A stretch of DNA of 5,103 nt, taken from assembly GCF_946187255.1 (NCBI RefSeq), contig NZ_CAMHRZ010000248.1, positions 1 through 5,103 of the forward strand, written 5' to 3'. A program made the translations under genes and the position numbers. This document shows positions 1 to 5,103 of this stretch, in pieces. Each line of letters opens with the position of its first letter. Position 1 is the first letter of the stretch. This DNA comes from an uncultured Ruminococcus sp. (GTDB lineage: Bacteria; Bacillota; Clostridia; Oscillospirales; Ruminococcaceae). The notes beneath the pieces were generated by a model, which saw only the letters and a list, made by a program, of their open reading frames with translations, was not told where the DNA came from and searched no databases.

Positions 1-27
1 ATCAAATCCCTTTCATAATTCTATAAG

Positions 28-78
28 AAAATTAATGCTCATTTTCACGCCGAATTAAAAGTGAGCATTAATTTTTTT
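28..78. terminator. Long hairpin with T-tract, probable intrinsic terminator
   Basis: The arms at 31-45 and 58-72 pair over about 15 bp (11 perfect pairs ATTAATGCTCA/TGAGCATTAAT, then one G-T wobble and three A-T pairs). Flanking A and T runs can extend the stem outward to about 28-75. On the plus strand it is followed directly by a seven-T run (72-78), so it would stop rightward transcription from a gene beyond the left edge. On the minus strand the exit sequence is also T-rich but interrupted, so it could back up the terminator at 96-122 for the leftward gene. The stem is AT-rich, which makes it weaker than its length suggests. Confidence 0.7.
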
Positions 79-88
79 GTCCTTACGC

Positions 89-122
89 AAATAAAAAACG
101 CTGCGCAGATCACGCAGCGTTT
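89..122 (-). terminator. Intrinsic terminator of the Na/Pi cotransporter gene
   Basis: A perfect 10-bp stem (96-105 with 113-122, AAACGCTGCG/CGCAGCGTTT) encloses a 7-nt loop. Read on the minus strand it is followed by six T, one A and three T (98 down to 89), a classic rho-independent terminator. It starts only a few bases after the TAA stop codon at 127-129. The plus-strand side also has a T-rich tail (120-128), so it may work in both directions. Confidence 0.9.
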
Positions 123-126
123 GTTT

Positions 127-1920
127 TTATGCCAGTGCTTTCAGTGAATACTTTTCGCTGTATTCAGCCAGCTTTGTTTCGTAGATCACCGTTCCGTGCT
201 TGTGAAGATCATCGAGGTATTCGTGCTTTTTAAGGCTCTCGTACTGCTGCTTGGTGGATATGAGGTATATCGCTATGTTCGAGCAGTGATCGGATATCCT
301 TTCCACGTTGGTGAGTATATCCAGGAAGTGTATGCCAACTTCTATGGCACACAGACCCTTCTTTGAACGGTCGATATGAACGGCTTTCAGCTCCTCCACA
401 AGGCGGTCAACGACCTCCTCCAGAGGTTCTATCTCGGTGAGCACAGTCATATCCATTGTCTTGGTGGCTTCGATAGCAAGATCTATTATCTCGGAGATAG
501 CCCCGTGTACCACCATCAGTTCGCTGTTTGCACGGTCGGAGAACCTTGCCTCCTCCTCGAACAGCACGCCCGCAGTCTCGCACAGGTTAACGGAATAGTC
601 GCCTATACGCTCGTATTCGCTTATCAGGTGGAACAGCGTTGTCACCATTCGTCCCTCGTCCTCGTTCAGCTTACAGTCGTTGAGCTTGATGAGGTACTGA
701 CCCACGCGGTCTTCCAGTCTGTCGAGAAGCTCCTCACGCTCGTTGATCTTTTCCAGTTCCTTCAGGTCGTACTTGTCAAACAGCTGACAGGCAGCCTCGA
801 AGTTCTTCTTTGCGTATATGCCCATCTGGACAACTGCTTCCTTTGTCTGGGCGATAGCCACATTGGGAGTTACCAGGAAGCGCTCGTCCAGCAGATCTTC
901 CTTTGAGAAAACGTCCTCTTCCTCGCCCGGCTTGTCGCGGACGGTGACGCAGGCGAGCTTTTCGAGCAGTCCCGCAAAGGGAACGAATATCGCGGTAACA
1001 GTAACGTTGAACAGCGTGTGGAAGTTCGCAATGTTATCCATTGTGAATTCCTTGTCCCAGAAGCTCCAGCCCACTGTGAACTGGACGATGTATATCACCA
1101 GCAGGAAGATTATCGTGCCGATAAAGTTGAAGTAAAAGTGCAGCAGAGCCGCTCTTTTTGCGTTCTTGGAGGATTTCAGCGACGACAGCACAGGTGTCGC
1201 GCAGGTACCGATGTTGGTGCCCATGATGATCGGGAATGCCGATGCGAACAGTACCGCACCGCCCGAGCCTTTTGAGATGACCTGCAATATCGCAACGGCA
1301 GCCGCACTGGACTGCGTACATATCGTGATGATTATACCCACAAGGATACCCAGCGCGGGGTTCTGGAGCAGCCTGAAAATATCATGTATCTTGTCGCTGC
1401 CCTCTATCAGCGGTGTTATCGAGCTCTTCATGGTGTTGATGCCCAGGAAAAGTATCGATATGCCGATAAGTATCTCACCGATAGTCTTGCGCTTGTTCTT
1501 TTTCGCAAACATTATGAACAGTATGCCGACAATTGCAAGCAATGACGACAGATGCGTAGGATTGATGAGGTTGATAAAGAAATTATCCGAGTTTTCAAGT
1601 CCCGCCAGCCTGAGTATCTGCGCTGTCATGGTGGTGCCGATGTTGGCGCCCATTATTATGCCCACCGCGCCTTTAAGTTTTAGCTGACCTGCGTTAACGA
1701 GACCGATAACGATCACGGTGGTCGCTGTTGAGGACTGCACCGCAGCCGTGACGATGGCGCCGAAAATTATGCTTGTAAAGATATTGCCCGAAACTTTGGC
1801 AAGCACCTTTTCCATAAGCCCGCCCGCTGTCTTTTCAAGACCCGAACTCAGCGTATTCATGCCGAACATGAACAATGCCAGTCCGCCGACTGCTACTAAA
1901 ATGCTGAATAGATTTGACAT
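127..1920 (-). CDS. Na/Pi cotransporter family protein with C-terminal PhoU-like domain
   Basis: Predicted sodium-dependent phosphate transporter of the NptA/YjbB (PF02690, Na_Pi_cotrans) family in the cytoplasmic membrane, 597 aa. The N-terminal ~325 residues are a hydrophobic inverted-repeat transporter. Each half carries the family QSS signature (QSS at 62-64 and again at 203-205) followed by a G-x-NIGT motif (GANIGTT 91-97, GTNIGTC 234-240). Residues ~355-580 form a soluble, largely helical PhoU-like domain with two repeat signatures, EYERIGDYSVNLCE (~435-448) and NVERISDHCSNIA (~538-550). These match the E-x-x-R-x-x-D type motif that binds metals in PhoU. Length and fusion are normal for bacterial members. 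The ATG start has AGGAG 7 nt upstream (minus-strand complement of 1928-1932), a consensus promoter about 80 nt upstream and a terminator just after the stop. Direction (uptake or efflux of phosphate) cannot be told from sequence; E. coli YjbB is reported to export. No Pho-type operator was recognised. Confidence 0.93.
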   Translation of the reverse strand: MSNLFSILVAVGGLALFMFGMNTLSSGLEKTAGGLMEKVLAKVSGNIFTSIIFGAIVTAAVQSSTATTVIVIGLVNAGQLKLKGAVGIIMGANIGTTMTAQILRLAGLENSDNFFINLINPTHLSSLLAIVGILFIMFAKKNKRKTIGEILIGISILFLGINTMKSSITPLIEGSDKIHDIFRLLQNPALGILVGIIITICTQSSAAAVAILQVISKGSGGAVLFASAFPIIMGTNIGTCATPVLSSLKSSKNAKRAALLHFYFNFIGTIIFLLVIYIVQFTVGWSFWDKEFTMDNIANFHTLFNVTVTAIFVPFAGLLEKLACVTVRDKPGEEEDVFSKEDLLDERFLVTPNVAIAQTKEAVVQMGIYAKKNFEAACQLFDKYDLKELEKINEREELLDRLEDRVGQYLIKLNDCKLNEDEGRMVTTLFHLISEYERIGDYSVNLCETAGVLFEEEARFSDRANSELMVVHGAISEIIDLAIEATKTMDMTVLTEIEPLEEVVDRLVEELKAVHIDRSKKGLCAIEVGIHFLDILTNVERISDHCSNIAIYLISTKQQYESLKKHEYLDDLHKHGTVIYETKLAEYSEKYSLKALA

Positions 1921-1927
1921 TTTTTAA

Positions 1928-1932
1928 CTCCT
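1928..1932 (-). promoter_or_regulatory. Ribosome binding site of the Na/Pi cotransporter gene
   Basis: The minus strand reads AAAAAGGAGTTAAAAA immediately before the ATG, with 7 nt between AGGAG and the start codon. This fixes the start at 1920. A small GC-rich hairpin (CAGCC 1947-1951 with GGCTG 1956-1960, 4-nt loop) lies about 15 nt further upstream in the leader and leaves the site free. Confidence 0.85.
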
Positions 1933-1997
1933 TTTTCTTTCCTTGACAGCCACCCGGCTGCCCTTTCACTTAAAACTATTATACTCTTACACCATAA

Positions 1998-2026
1998 ATT
2001 ATAACTTAAATTTCCTATCTTGTCAA
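1998..2026 (-). promoter_or_regulatory. Sigma-A type promoter for the Na/Pi cotransporter gene
   Basis: On the minus strand a perfect -35 TTGACA (complement of 2021-2026) is separated by exactly 17 bp from a perfect -10 TATAAT (complement of 1998-2003). The predicted transcription start is near 1991, giving a leader of about 70 nt. A second TATAAT lies at 1978-1983 but has no reasonable -35 at the right distance. A full-consensus promoter suggests strong basal expression unless repressed. Confidence 0.88.
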
Positions 2027-2044
2027 TTAATGCGAATTTAGAAT

Positions 2045-2062
2045 GCAAACAAGCTTGTTAGC
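2045..2062. repeat. Near-perfect palindrome between divergent promoters, candidate operator
   Basis: AACAAGCTTGTT (2048-2059) is a perfect 12-bp palindrome. Beyond one A/A mismatch it is flanked by a further complementary GC...GC pair, giving an 18-bp symmetric site with one mismatched position per arm. It lies 18 bp upstream of the -35 box of the transporter promoter and about 130 bp upstream of the transpeptidase promoter. The size and symmetry fit a dimeric regulator's binding site, but no regulator gene is in the window and I do not recognise the motif as belonging to a known family. Confidence 0.4.
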
Positions 2063-2189
2063 TTTAAACTTAGGTATAATGTACAAATCATCGGGGCGCT
2101 CGGATAAGGTCGCAGAGTGCCGAAATGACAGCGCTGACATCATGCCGATGAGGATGGCGCAAATCGCGAAAAATTCGTGCAAAAAACTA

Positions 2190-2218
2190 TTGAAAAAGAC
2201 GGATAAATGTTGTATAAT
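2190..2218 (+). promoter_or_regulatory. Sigma-A type promoter for the L,D-transpeptidase gene
   Basis: The -35 box TTGAAA (2190-2195, five of six consensus bases) is followed by a 17-bp spacer and a perfect -10 TATAAT (2213-2218). Transcription should begin near 2225, giving a leader of about 75 nt that opens with a stable hairpin at 2231-2246. Confidence 0.85.
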
Positions 2219-2230
2219 AAAGAATGGAAT

Positions 2231-2246
2231 TCTGTCTTCGGACAGA
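2231..2246 (+). promoter_or_regulatory. UUCG-tetraloop hairpin near the 5' end of the transpeptidase mRNA
   Basis: TCTGTC-TTCG-GACAGA forms a perfect 6-bp stem closed by a C(UUCG)G tetraloop, one of the most stable RNA loops known. It starts about 6 nt after the predicted transcription start and has no T-run after it, so it is not a terminator. A role in protecting the 5' end of the mRNA is plausible but is inference. Confidence 0.6.
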
Positions 2247-2282
2247 TGTAAGGAAAGATTTGTCATTTACGATCGATTTTCG

Positions 2283-2288
2283 GGAGGA
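2283..2288 (+). promoter_or_regulatory. Ribosome binding site of the L,D-transpeptidase gene
   Basis: GGAGGA lies 12 nt before the ATG at 2301 and 9 nt before an in-frame TTG at 2298. The spacing to the TTG is closer to optimal, so the true start may be the TTG; the proteins would differ by one residue only. I chose the ATG because it is the stronger start codon. Confidence 0.7.
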
Positions 2289-2300
2289 TAGATTTTTTTG

Positions 2301-4163
2301 ATGGAGAATAAAAAAGAAGACCTCGCACGGATGATAGCGCGGAATATGGCTGCAACAGAGGGCTATGACGAAATGCCTGCGGCAGCTGCGGGCGGCGTTA
2401 CTGATTTCGGTGAGGATGCTTTTGATGACTATGCCTTTGCAAGTGCGGGAACGGCAGCGAGAAGTTCTTCGGGCAAGCGCAGGAGCGCGGGTGCGGGGAA
2501 GAGCGGCAGTTCGGGCAAAAGCAGGAGCGGCGGCAGCAGTAAGAGCGGCAGTTCCGCAAAAAGCAGGAGCGGCAGCAGCACAAAAAGCAGCAGCTCGGGC
2601 AAAAAGAAGAGCAGCAGTTCATCAAAGAGCGCAGGCAGCAAAAAGTCAACAACAAGTACAAGTAAGAAAAGCACTTCCAAAAAGAAAAAGAAGAAAAACA
2701 GGCTGTCAGCCACAAAGGTGGCTATGCTGTGTACCTGCATAGTGCTGGCGGGCATTGTGACAGCGGGCGGTGTCTATTTTGCGGGCAGGAAGAATTATGA
2801 GGACAGCTTCCTGGAGAACACCTATATCAGCGGCGTAAATGTGGGCGGCATGGATAAGCAGCAGGCAAAGAACGAGCTGAAAAAGAAAGCAGTGATACCC
2901 GAAACGGTATACATAACCAAAAAGGACGGCACCGGCTTGAATATCAAGCTGTCGGATATAGGCTATGTGGATAATACCGAAGAGATGCTGGAAAAATATT
3001 ACAACGAGCAGGACAAAGGCAAGTGGGTCAATGCAATGTTTGAGAAGGAAGAATTTACCATTGCTGATGATTTCCACTATGACAAGAAACTGCTGGAAAA
3101 ACAGCTGTCGCACAAGCTGCTGAAGGATCAGAAGGCGGTAGCGCCAAAGGATGCCTATATAAAGCGCAACGACAACGGCAGTTTCAGCGTCGTATCTGAG
3201 GTGGACGGCGATACCATCGACGAGAAAAAGATACAGCTGGTATACGATTATGTCGAGCAGGAGCTTGACAAGATGAATTTCGACATCGCCATCGGCGGAG
3301 TGGACTGCTACAAGACCGCTAAGCTGCGCTCGGAGGAGCTTACGGAAGACTGTGCGAAGCTGAACAATCTTCATAATATACAGATATCCTTTGATTTTAT
3401 ACTCGATACCGAGATGATCGACGGAAATACCATCATGGACTGGGTGAACTATGACGAGAATGCCCCTGTCAATGCGCTGGAGGTAGACCGTTCTAAGGTG
3501 GAGCATTATGTTGAGGGACTTGCGGATAAGTACGATACCTTCGGCAAGGACAGGACATTCAATTCCACCAGCAGGGGCGAGATAACCATACCTCAGGGAC
3601 AGGGCTGCTACGGATGGTGGCTCGACCAGAAGGGTATGACCAATTTCATCATCGACGCTATCGAGAACTGCGAATCGGTGGATACCGACGCGATATACTA
3701 TGTCAACCCCGATTCCACATACAGCTATACCTGCAATCCAGATTGTCTCACACCCACGAAGGATTTCGGGGATACCTACTTCGATGTAGACCTTGCGATG
3801 CAGCATATGTGGTACTACGAGGACGGCAAGATGGTGATGGAGAGCGACCTGGTATCGGGATATCCCAGCGAATCGAGAAATACACCTGCGGGCGTGTACA
3901 AGCTGTGGCTGAAAGAGCGCGGTAAAACGCTGGTGGGCGCATCGGACGGTCAGTCCTATGCATCGTATGTTGAGTTCTGGAACTATATAAGCACCATCGG
4001 CATCGGATTCCATGATGCATCATGGCAGGGCGGCGTGTTCGGCGGAACAAAGTACCAGTCAGCTACATGGGGCAGCCACGGCTGTCTTAATCTGCCATAC
4101 GATACGGCGGAGTACATATACAATAACGTGCCGTTAGATACGCCTGTGTTTGCATACTGGTAA
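2301..4163 (+). CDS. Membrane-anchored L,D-transpeptidase (YkuD domain) with peptidoglycan-binding repeats
   Basis: Predicted cell-wall enzyme of 620 aa that forms peptidoglycan cross-links by L,D-transpeptidation on the outer face of the membrane. The domain order, numbered from the ATG, starts with an acidic cytoplasmic N-terminus (1-50). Next come a very basic Ser/Gly/Lys-rich low-complexity tail (~54-134) and a single membrane helix (~140-161, no signal peptidase site evident). A PG_binding_4/VanW-like region (PF12229) opens with the hallmark GVNVGG (178-183), and a second such repeat ends in a QGCYGWWLD segment (~359-455). The YkuD catalytic domain (~492-620) follows. The active-site motif is SHGC at 592-595 followed by LNL, so Cys595 is the likely nucleophile; His571 in GFHDASW is the upstream conserved histidine. 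The usual final Arg of S(H/R)GC(I/V)R is Asn597 here, which is seen in some homologues. It has its own promoter and terminator. Similar two-domain proteins are common in Firmicutes; the long basic tail is the unusual part. Confidence 0.92.
   Translation: MENKKEDLARMIARNMAATEGYDEMPAAAAGGVTDFGEDAFDDYAFASAGTAARSSSGKRRSAGAGKSGSSGKSRSGGSSKSGSSAKSRSGSSTKSSSSGKKKSSSSSKSAGSKKSTTSTSKKSTSKKKKKKNRLSATKVAMLCTCIVLAGIVTAGGVYFAGRKNYEDSFLENTYISGVNVGGMDKQQAKNELKKKAVIPETVYITKKDGTGLNIKLSDIGYVDNTEEMLEKYYNEQDKGKWVNAMFEKEEFTIADDFHYDKKLLEKQLSHKLLKDQKAVAPKDAYIKRNDNGSFSVVSEVDGDTIDEKKIQLVYDYVEQELDKMNFDIAIGGVDCYKTAKLRSEELTEDCAKLNNLHNIQISFDFILDTEMIDGNTIMDWVNYDENAPVNALEVDRSKVEHYVEGLADKYDTFGKDRTFNSTSRGEITIPQGQGCYGWWLDQKGMTNFIIDAIENCESVDTDAIYYVNPDSTYSYTCNPDCLTPTKDFGDTYFDVDLAMQHMWYYEDGKMVMESDLVSGYPSESRNTPAGVYKLWLKERGKTLVGASDGQSYASYVEFWNYISTIGIGFHDASWQGGVFGGTKYQSATWGSHGCLNLPYDTAEYIYNNVPLDTPVFAYW
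2505..2588 (+). repeat. 42-bp tandem duplication inside the Ser/Lys-rich tail
   Basis: Two adjacent 42-bp units (2505-2546 and 2547-2588) agree at 35 of 42 positions and encode GSSGKSRSGGSSKS and GSSAKSRSGSSTKS. The unit is a multiple of three, so the frame is kept. The surrounding tail is built from looser versions of the same SGK/SSK pattern, which suggests growth by slippage or unequal recombination. Confidence 0.75.
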
Positions 4164-4177
4164 ACGGTCATTCCGTG

Positions 4178-4214
4178 AAGACCGACGGTCTTGTTCCGTC
4201 GGTCTTTGCGTTTT
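4178..4214 (+). terminator. Intrinsic terminator after the L,D-transpeptidase gene
   Basis: A perfect 11-bp, GC-rich stem (4178-4188 with 4196-4206, AAGACCGACGG/CCGTCGGTCTT) with a 7-nt loop begins 15 bp after the TAA stop. The tail is TTTGCGTTTT, that is a T-tract broken by GCG. The interruption may allow some read-through into the downstream lipoprotein gene. Confidence 0.88.
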
Positions 4215-4255
4215 AAGGACATGAGAGATACGTTTTTAGGTAGCAGTAACAGCAA

Positions 4256-4285
4256 GCGGAATACATTTCGCTCACTGTATGCCGC
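4256..4285 (+). repeat. 10-bp inverted repeat just upstream of the lipoprotein RBS
   Basis: GCGGAATACA (4256-4265) and TGTATGCCGC (4276-4285) are complementary at 9 of 10 positions around a 10-nt loop. No T-tract follows, so it is not a terminator. It ends 9 nt before the AGGAG ribosome binding site. It could be a protein-binding operator or an mRNA leader hairpin affecting translation; the sequence alone does not decide. I found no convincing -35/-10 pair for the lipoprotein gene between 4214 and 4306. Confidence 0.5.
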
Positions 4286-4294
4286 CGCGAAAAA

Positions 4295-4299
4295 AGGAG
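4295..4299 (+). promoter_or_regulatory. Ribosome binding site that fixes the lipoprotein start
   Basis: AAAAAAGGAG sits 6 nt before the ATG at 4306. This favours that start over the in-frame upstream ATG at 4279, which lies inside the inverted repeat, has no ribosome binding site, and would put charged residues ahead of a normal signal peptide. Confidence 0.88.
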
Positions 4300-4305
4300 A
4301 AAGCT

Positions 4306-4923
4306 ATGCGTAAGAAGTCACTTGTGATAGCTGCGGCAGCCGCGCTTTGTCTGGCGGGCTGTGCTGACAACAAAAACAACAACGATAACGAAGAAAGCAA
4401 AAAGCCCGGTGTCGTTGCGGAAAGCAGCGATGAAGGTACTGACTCCGAAGAGGAGAGCACCATAGGTCTTTTGCAGGATATGACAGAGGGCGAGCCTTCG
4501 GTGATAAACGGGATAATACTGGAATCGCAGTCAACGTGGAAGACCACCGACGGCATCGAGAAGCTGGCGGAGGAAGGATTTACCAAGACTTCCCCGAACT
4601 GTGAGTTTGAACTGGACGAGGTTTTCGAGATGTATATCGATACCGAGTCGGATGATCCCTGGAACGTGTATATCTGCCGCCATGAGGATATTGAGGACAG
4701 AAATGCGCTGACCGAAGAAAAGCTGGCGGAACTGAGCGACAAGGACGGCTACGCGAACAAGCTGGGAAATACCCCCGACAGGGAGAACTACGGCGATATA
4801 GGCGGTATGTGTGTGGCTTCTGATGAGTCTGCTGCGGGACAGTACGATATGTTTTTTGTTCACAATGGGAAGATCGACAGCTTTATGGAGCTGGAGATAA
4901 CCGAGCCGTCAAATGCGGAGTAA
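4306..4923 (+). CDS. Putative lipoprotein of unknown function
   Basis: I do not recognise the family. The 205-aa product begins with a typical lipoprotein signal peptide: basic MRKK, an alanine-rich hydrophobic core (5-15) and the lipobox LAGC with Cys19 as the predicted lipidated residue. It should therefore be anchored on the outer face of the membrane. Residues 20-52 are a flexible hydrophilic Asn/Asp/Glu/Ser-rich linker. Residues ~53-200 appear to be one small acidic globular domain with alternating strand-like and charged helical stretches, including a WNVYIC segment (~119-124) and DMFFVHNGKIDSFMELEI (~181-198). Two cysteines (C99, C124) lie in the mature domain, plus C169. No catalytic motif is visible. 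It follows the L,D-transpeptidase gene but is separated from it by a terminator, and the next frame starts 39 bp downstream. A substrate-binding or cell-surface role would be guesswork. Confidence 0.85.
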   Translation: MRKKSLVIAAAAALCLAGCADNKNNNDNEESKKPGVVAESSDEGTDSEEESTIGLLQDMTEGEPSVINGIILESQSTWKTTDGIEKLAEEGFTKTSPNCEFELDEVFEMYIDTESDDPWNVYICRHEDIEDRNALTEEKLAELSDKDGYANKLGNTPDRENYGDIGGMCVASDESAAGQYDMFFVHNGKIDSFMELEITEPSNAE

Positions 4924-4949
4924 TACCGATCCCTCATTAAAAATAGTCT

Positions 4950-4955
4950 GGAGAG
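4950..4955 (+). promoter_or_regulatory. Ribosome binding site supporting a TTG start at 4963
   Basis: GGAGAG ends 7 nt before a TTG at 4963 and 16 nt before the first in-frame ATG at 4972. The spacing supports TTG as the start codon of the partial gene at the right edge. Confidence 0.6.
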
Positions 4956-4962
4956 TTTAATT

Positions 4963-5103
4963 TTGAAAGAAATGGAAGATGACAAAGTTATCGCGGCAGT
5001 GAAAAATGTGTACGACGGAGTCAGCGTGTTTGGGAATAGTGTATATGAAGTGATGAGAAAAAATCTTCAAAAGAGTAATCAAATGAGTGTTGCAAAGCAA
5101 AAA
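4963..5103 (+). CDS. 5' part of an unidentified protein, cut by the window edge
   Basis: The frame stays open for 47 codons from the TTG at 4963 to the last base. It encodes a hydrophilic, Lys- and Val-containing sequence beginning (M)KEMEDDKVIAAVKNVYDG and running on through a helix-like segment to the edge. There is no signal peptide or membrane helix in the visible part, so the product is probably cytoplasmic. I do not recognise the family. It starts 39 bp after the lipoprotein stop codon, in the same frame, with no terminator between, so the two could share a transcript. It is more AT-rich than the lipoprotein gene before it. An alternative start is the ATG at 4972. Confidence 0.6.
   Translation, partial: MKEMEDDKVIAAVKNVYDGVSVFGNSVYEVMRKNLQKSNQMSVAKQK

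Larger units (their letters stand above)
1921..2300. other. Divergent intergenic region (about 380 bp)
   Basis: This gene-free stretch separates the leftward transporter gene from the rightward transpeptidase gene. From left to right it holds the transporter RBS and leader, the transporter promoter (1998-2026), an 18-bp near-palindrome (2045-2062), a more GC-rich segment with an imperfect palindrome and possible secondary structure (about 2089-2150), the transpeptidase promoter (2190-2218), a UUCG hairpin (2231-2246) and the transpeptidase RBS (2283-2288). Short open frames crossing it (2043-2291 plus strand, 2027-2266 minus strand) lack ribosome binding sites and overlap the promoters, so I do not call them genes. 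Confidence 0.8.

Noticed and set aside
376..1687. Several plus-strand open frames inside the transporter gene
   Set aside because: All are antisense to a well-recognised membrane protein and lack start signals.
1978..1983. Second TATAAT on the minus strand upstream of the transporter gene
   Set aside because: No plausible -35 at 16-18 bp; the full-consensus promoter at 1998-2026 explains expression.
2075..2080. TATAAT on the plus strand as a second promoter for the transpeptidase
   Set aside because: The only -35-like hexamer (TTGTTA, 2055-2060) is 14 bp away, too close, and there is no TGn extension.
2027..2266. 79-codon minus-strand open frame in the same region
   Set aside because: No ribosome binding site; it ends at the transporter -35 box and crosses the opposite promoter.
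2043..2291. 82-codon plus-strand open frame in the divergent intergenic region
   Set aside because: No ribosome binding site, it runs through the transpeptidase promoter, hairpin and RBS, and its composition is not protein-like.
2505..2640. Short repeated motifs as a possible CRISPR or minisatellite locus
   Set aside because: The repeats are in-frame within a continuous coding region and lack spacers of uniform length.
2706..4013. Long minus-strand open frame (435 codons) opposite the transpeptidase gene
   Set aside because: It lies wholly antisense to a gene with a clear domain structure, has no ribosome binding site, and its translation shows no recognisable family; it follows from the codon bias of the real gene.
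4279..4305. Upstream ATG as start of the lipoprotein
   Set aside because: No ribosome binding site before it; starting at 4306 gives a proper RBS and a canonical signal peptide.

Overview
The window looks like chromosomal DNA from a low-to-mid GC Gram-positive bacterium. A clostridial gut member such as Ruminococcus/Oscillospiraceae is my best guess. The grounds are strong AGGAG-type ribosome binding sites, near-perfect sigma-A promoters with 17-bp spacers, a Na/Pi-cotransporter-PhoU fusion, a membrane-anchored YkuD L,D-transpeptidase with VanW/PG-binding-type repeats, and a short Gram-positive-style lipoprotein. The genus is inference only.

Layout. Positions 1-126 are non-coding and hold two strong hairpins. 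One (96-122) is the terminator of the leftward gene; the other (about 28-78) can terminate rightward transcription entering from the left edge. Positions 127-1920 (minus strand) encode a 597-aa Na+/phosphate symporter-family membrane protein with a C-terminal PhoU-like domain. Positions 1921-2300 form a divergent intergenic region with a consensus promoter for each flanking gene, two palindromes between them, and a UUCG-capped hairpin in the leader of the rightward gene. Positions 2301-4163 (plus strand) encode a 620-aa L,D-transpeptidase with an unusual basic Ser/Lys/Gly-rich cytoplasmic tail, followed by an intrinsic terminator (4178-4214). Positions 4306-4923 encode a 205-aa lipoprotein of unknown function, preceded by a 10-bp inverted repeat. 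From 4963 to the right edge is the 5' end of another reading frame with a probable TTG start.

How they may work together. The transporter and the transpeptidase are divergent, each has its own promoter, and nothing in the sequence ties their functions together. The transpeptidase and the lipoprotein both act outside the membrane, but a terminator separates them, so co-regulation is uncertain. The lipoprotein gene and the partial gene lie 39 bp apart with no visible terminator between them and may be cotranscribed. I see no mobile element, CRISPR array, tRNA, rRNA or clear novel multi-gene system. The points most worth checking are the transpeptidase's cytoplasmic tail, the palindromes in the divergent region and upstream of the lipoprotein, and the unassigned lipoprotein.
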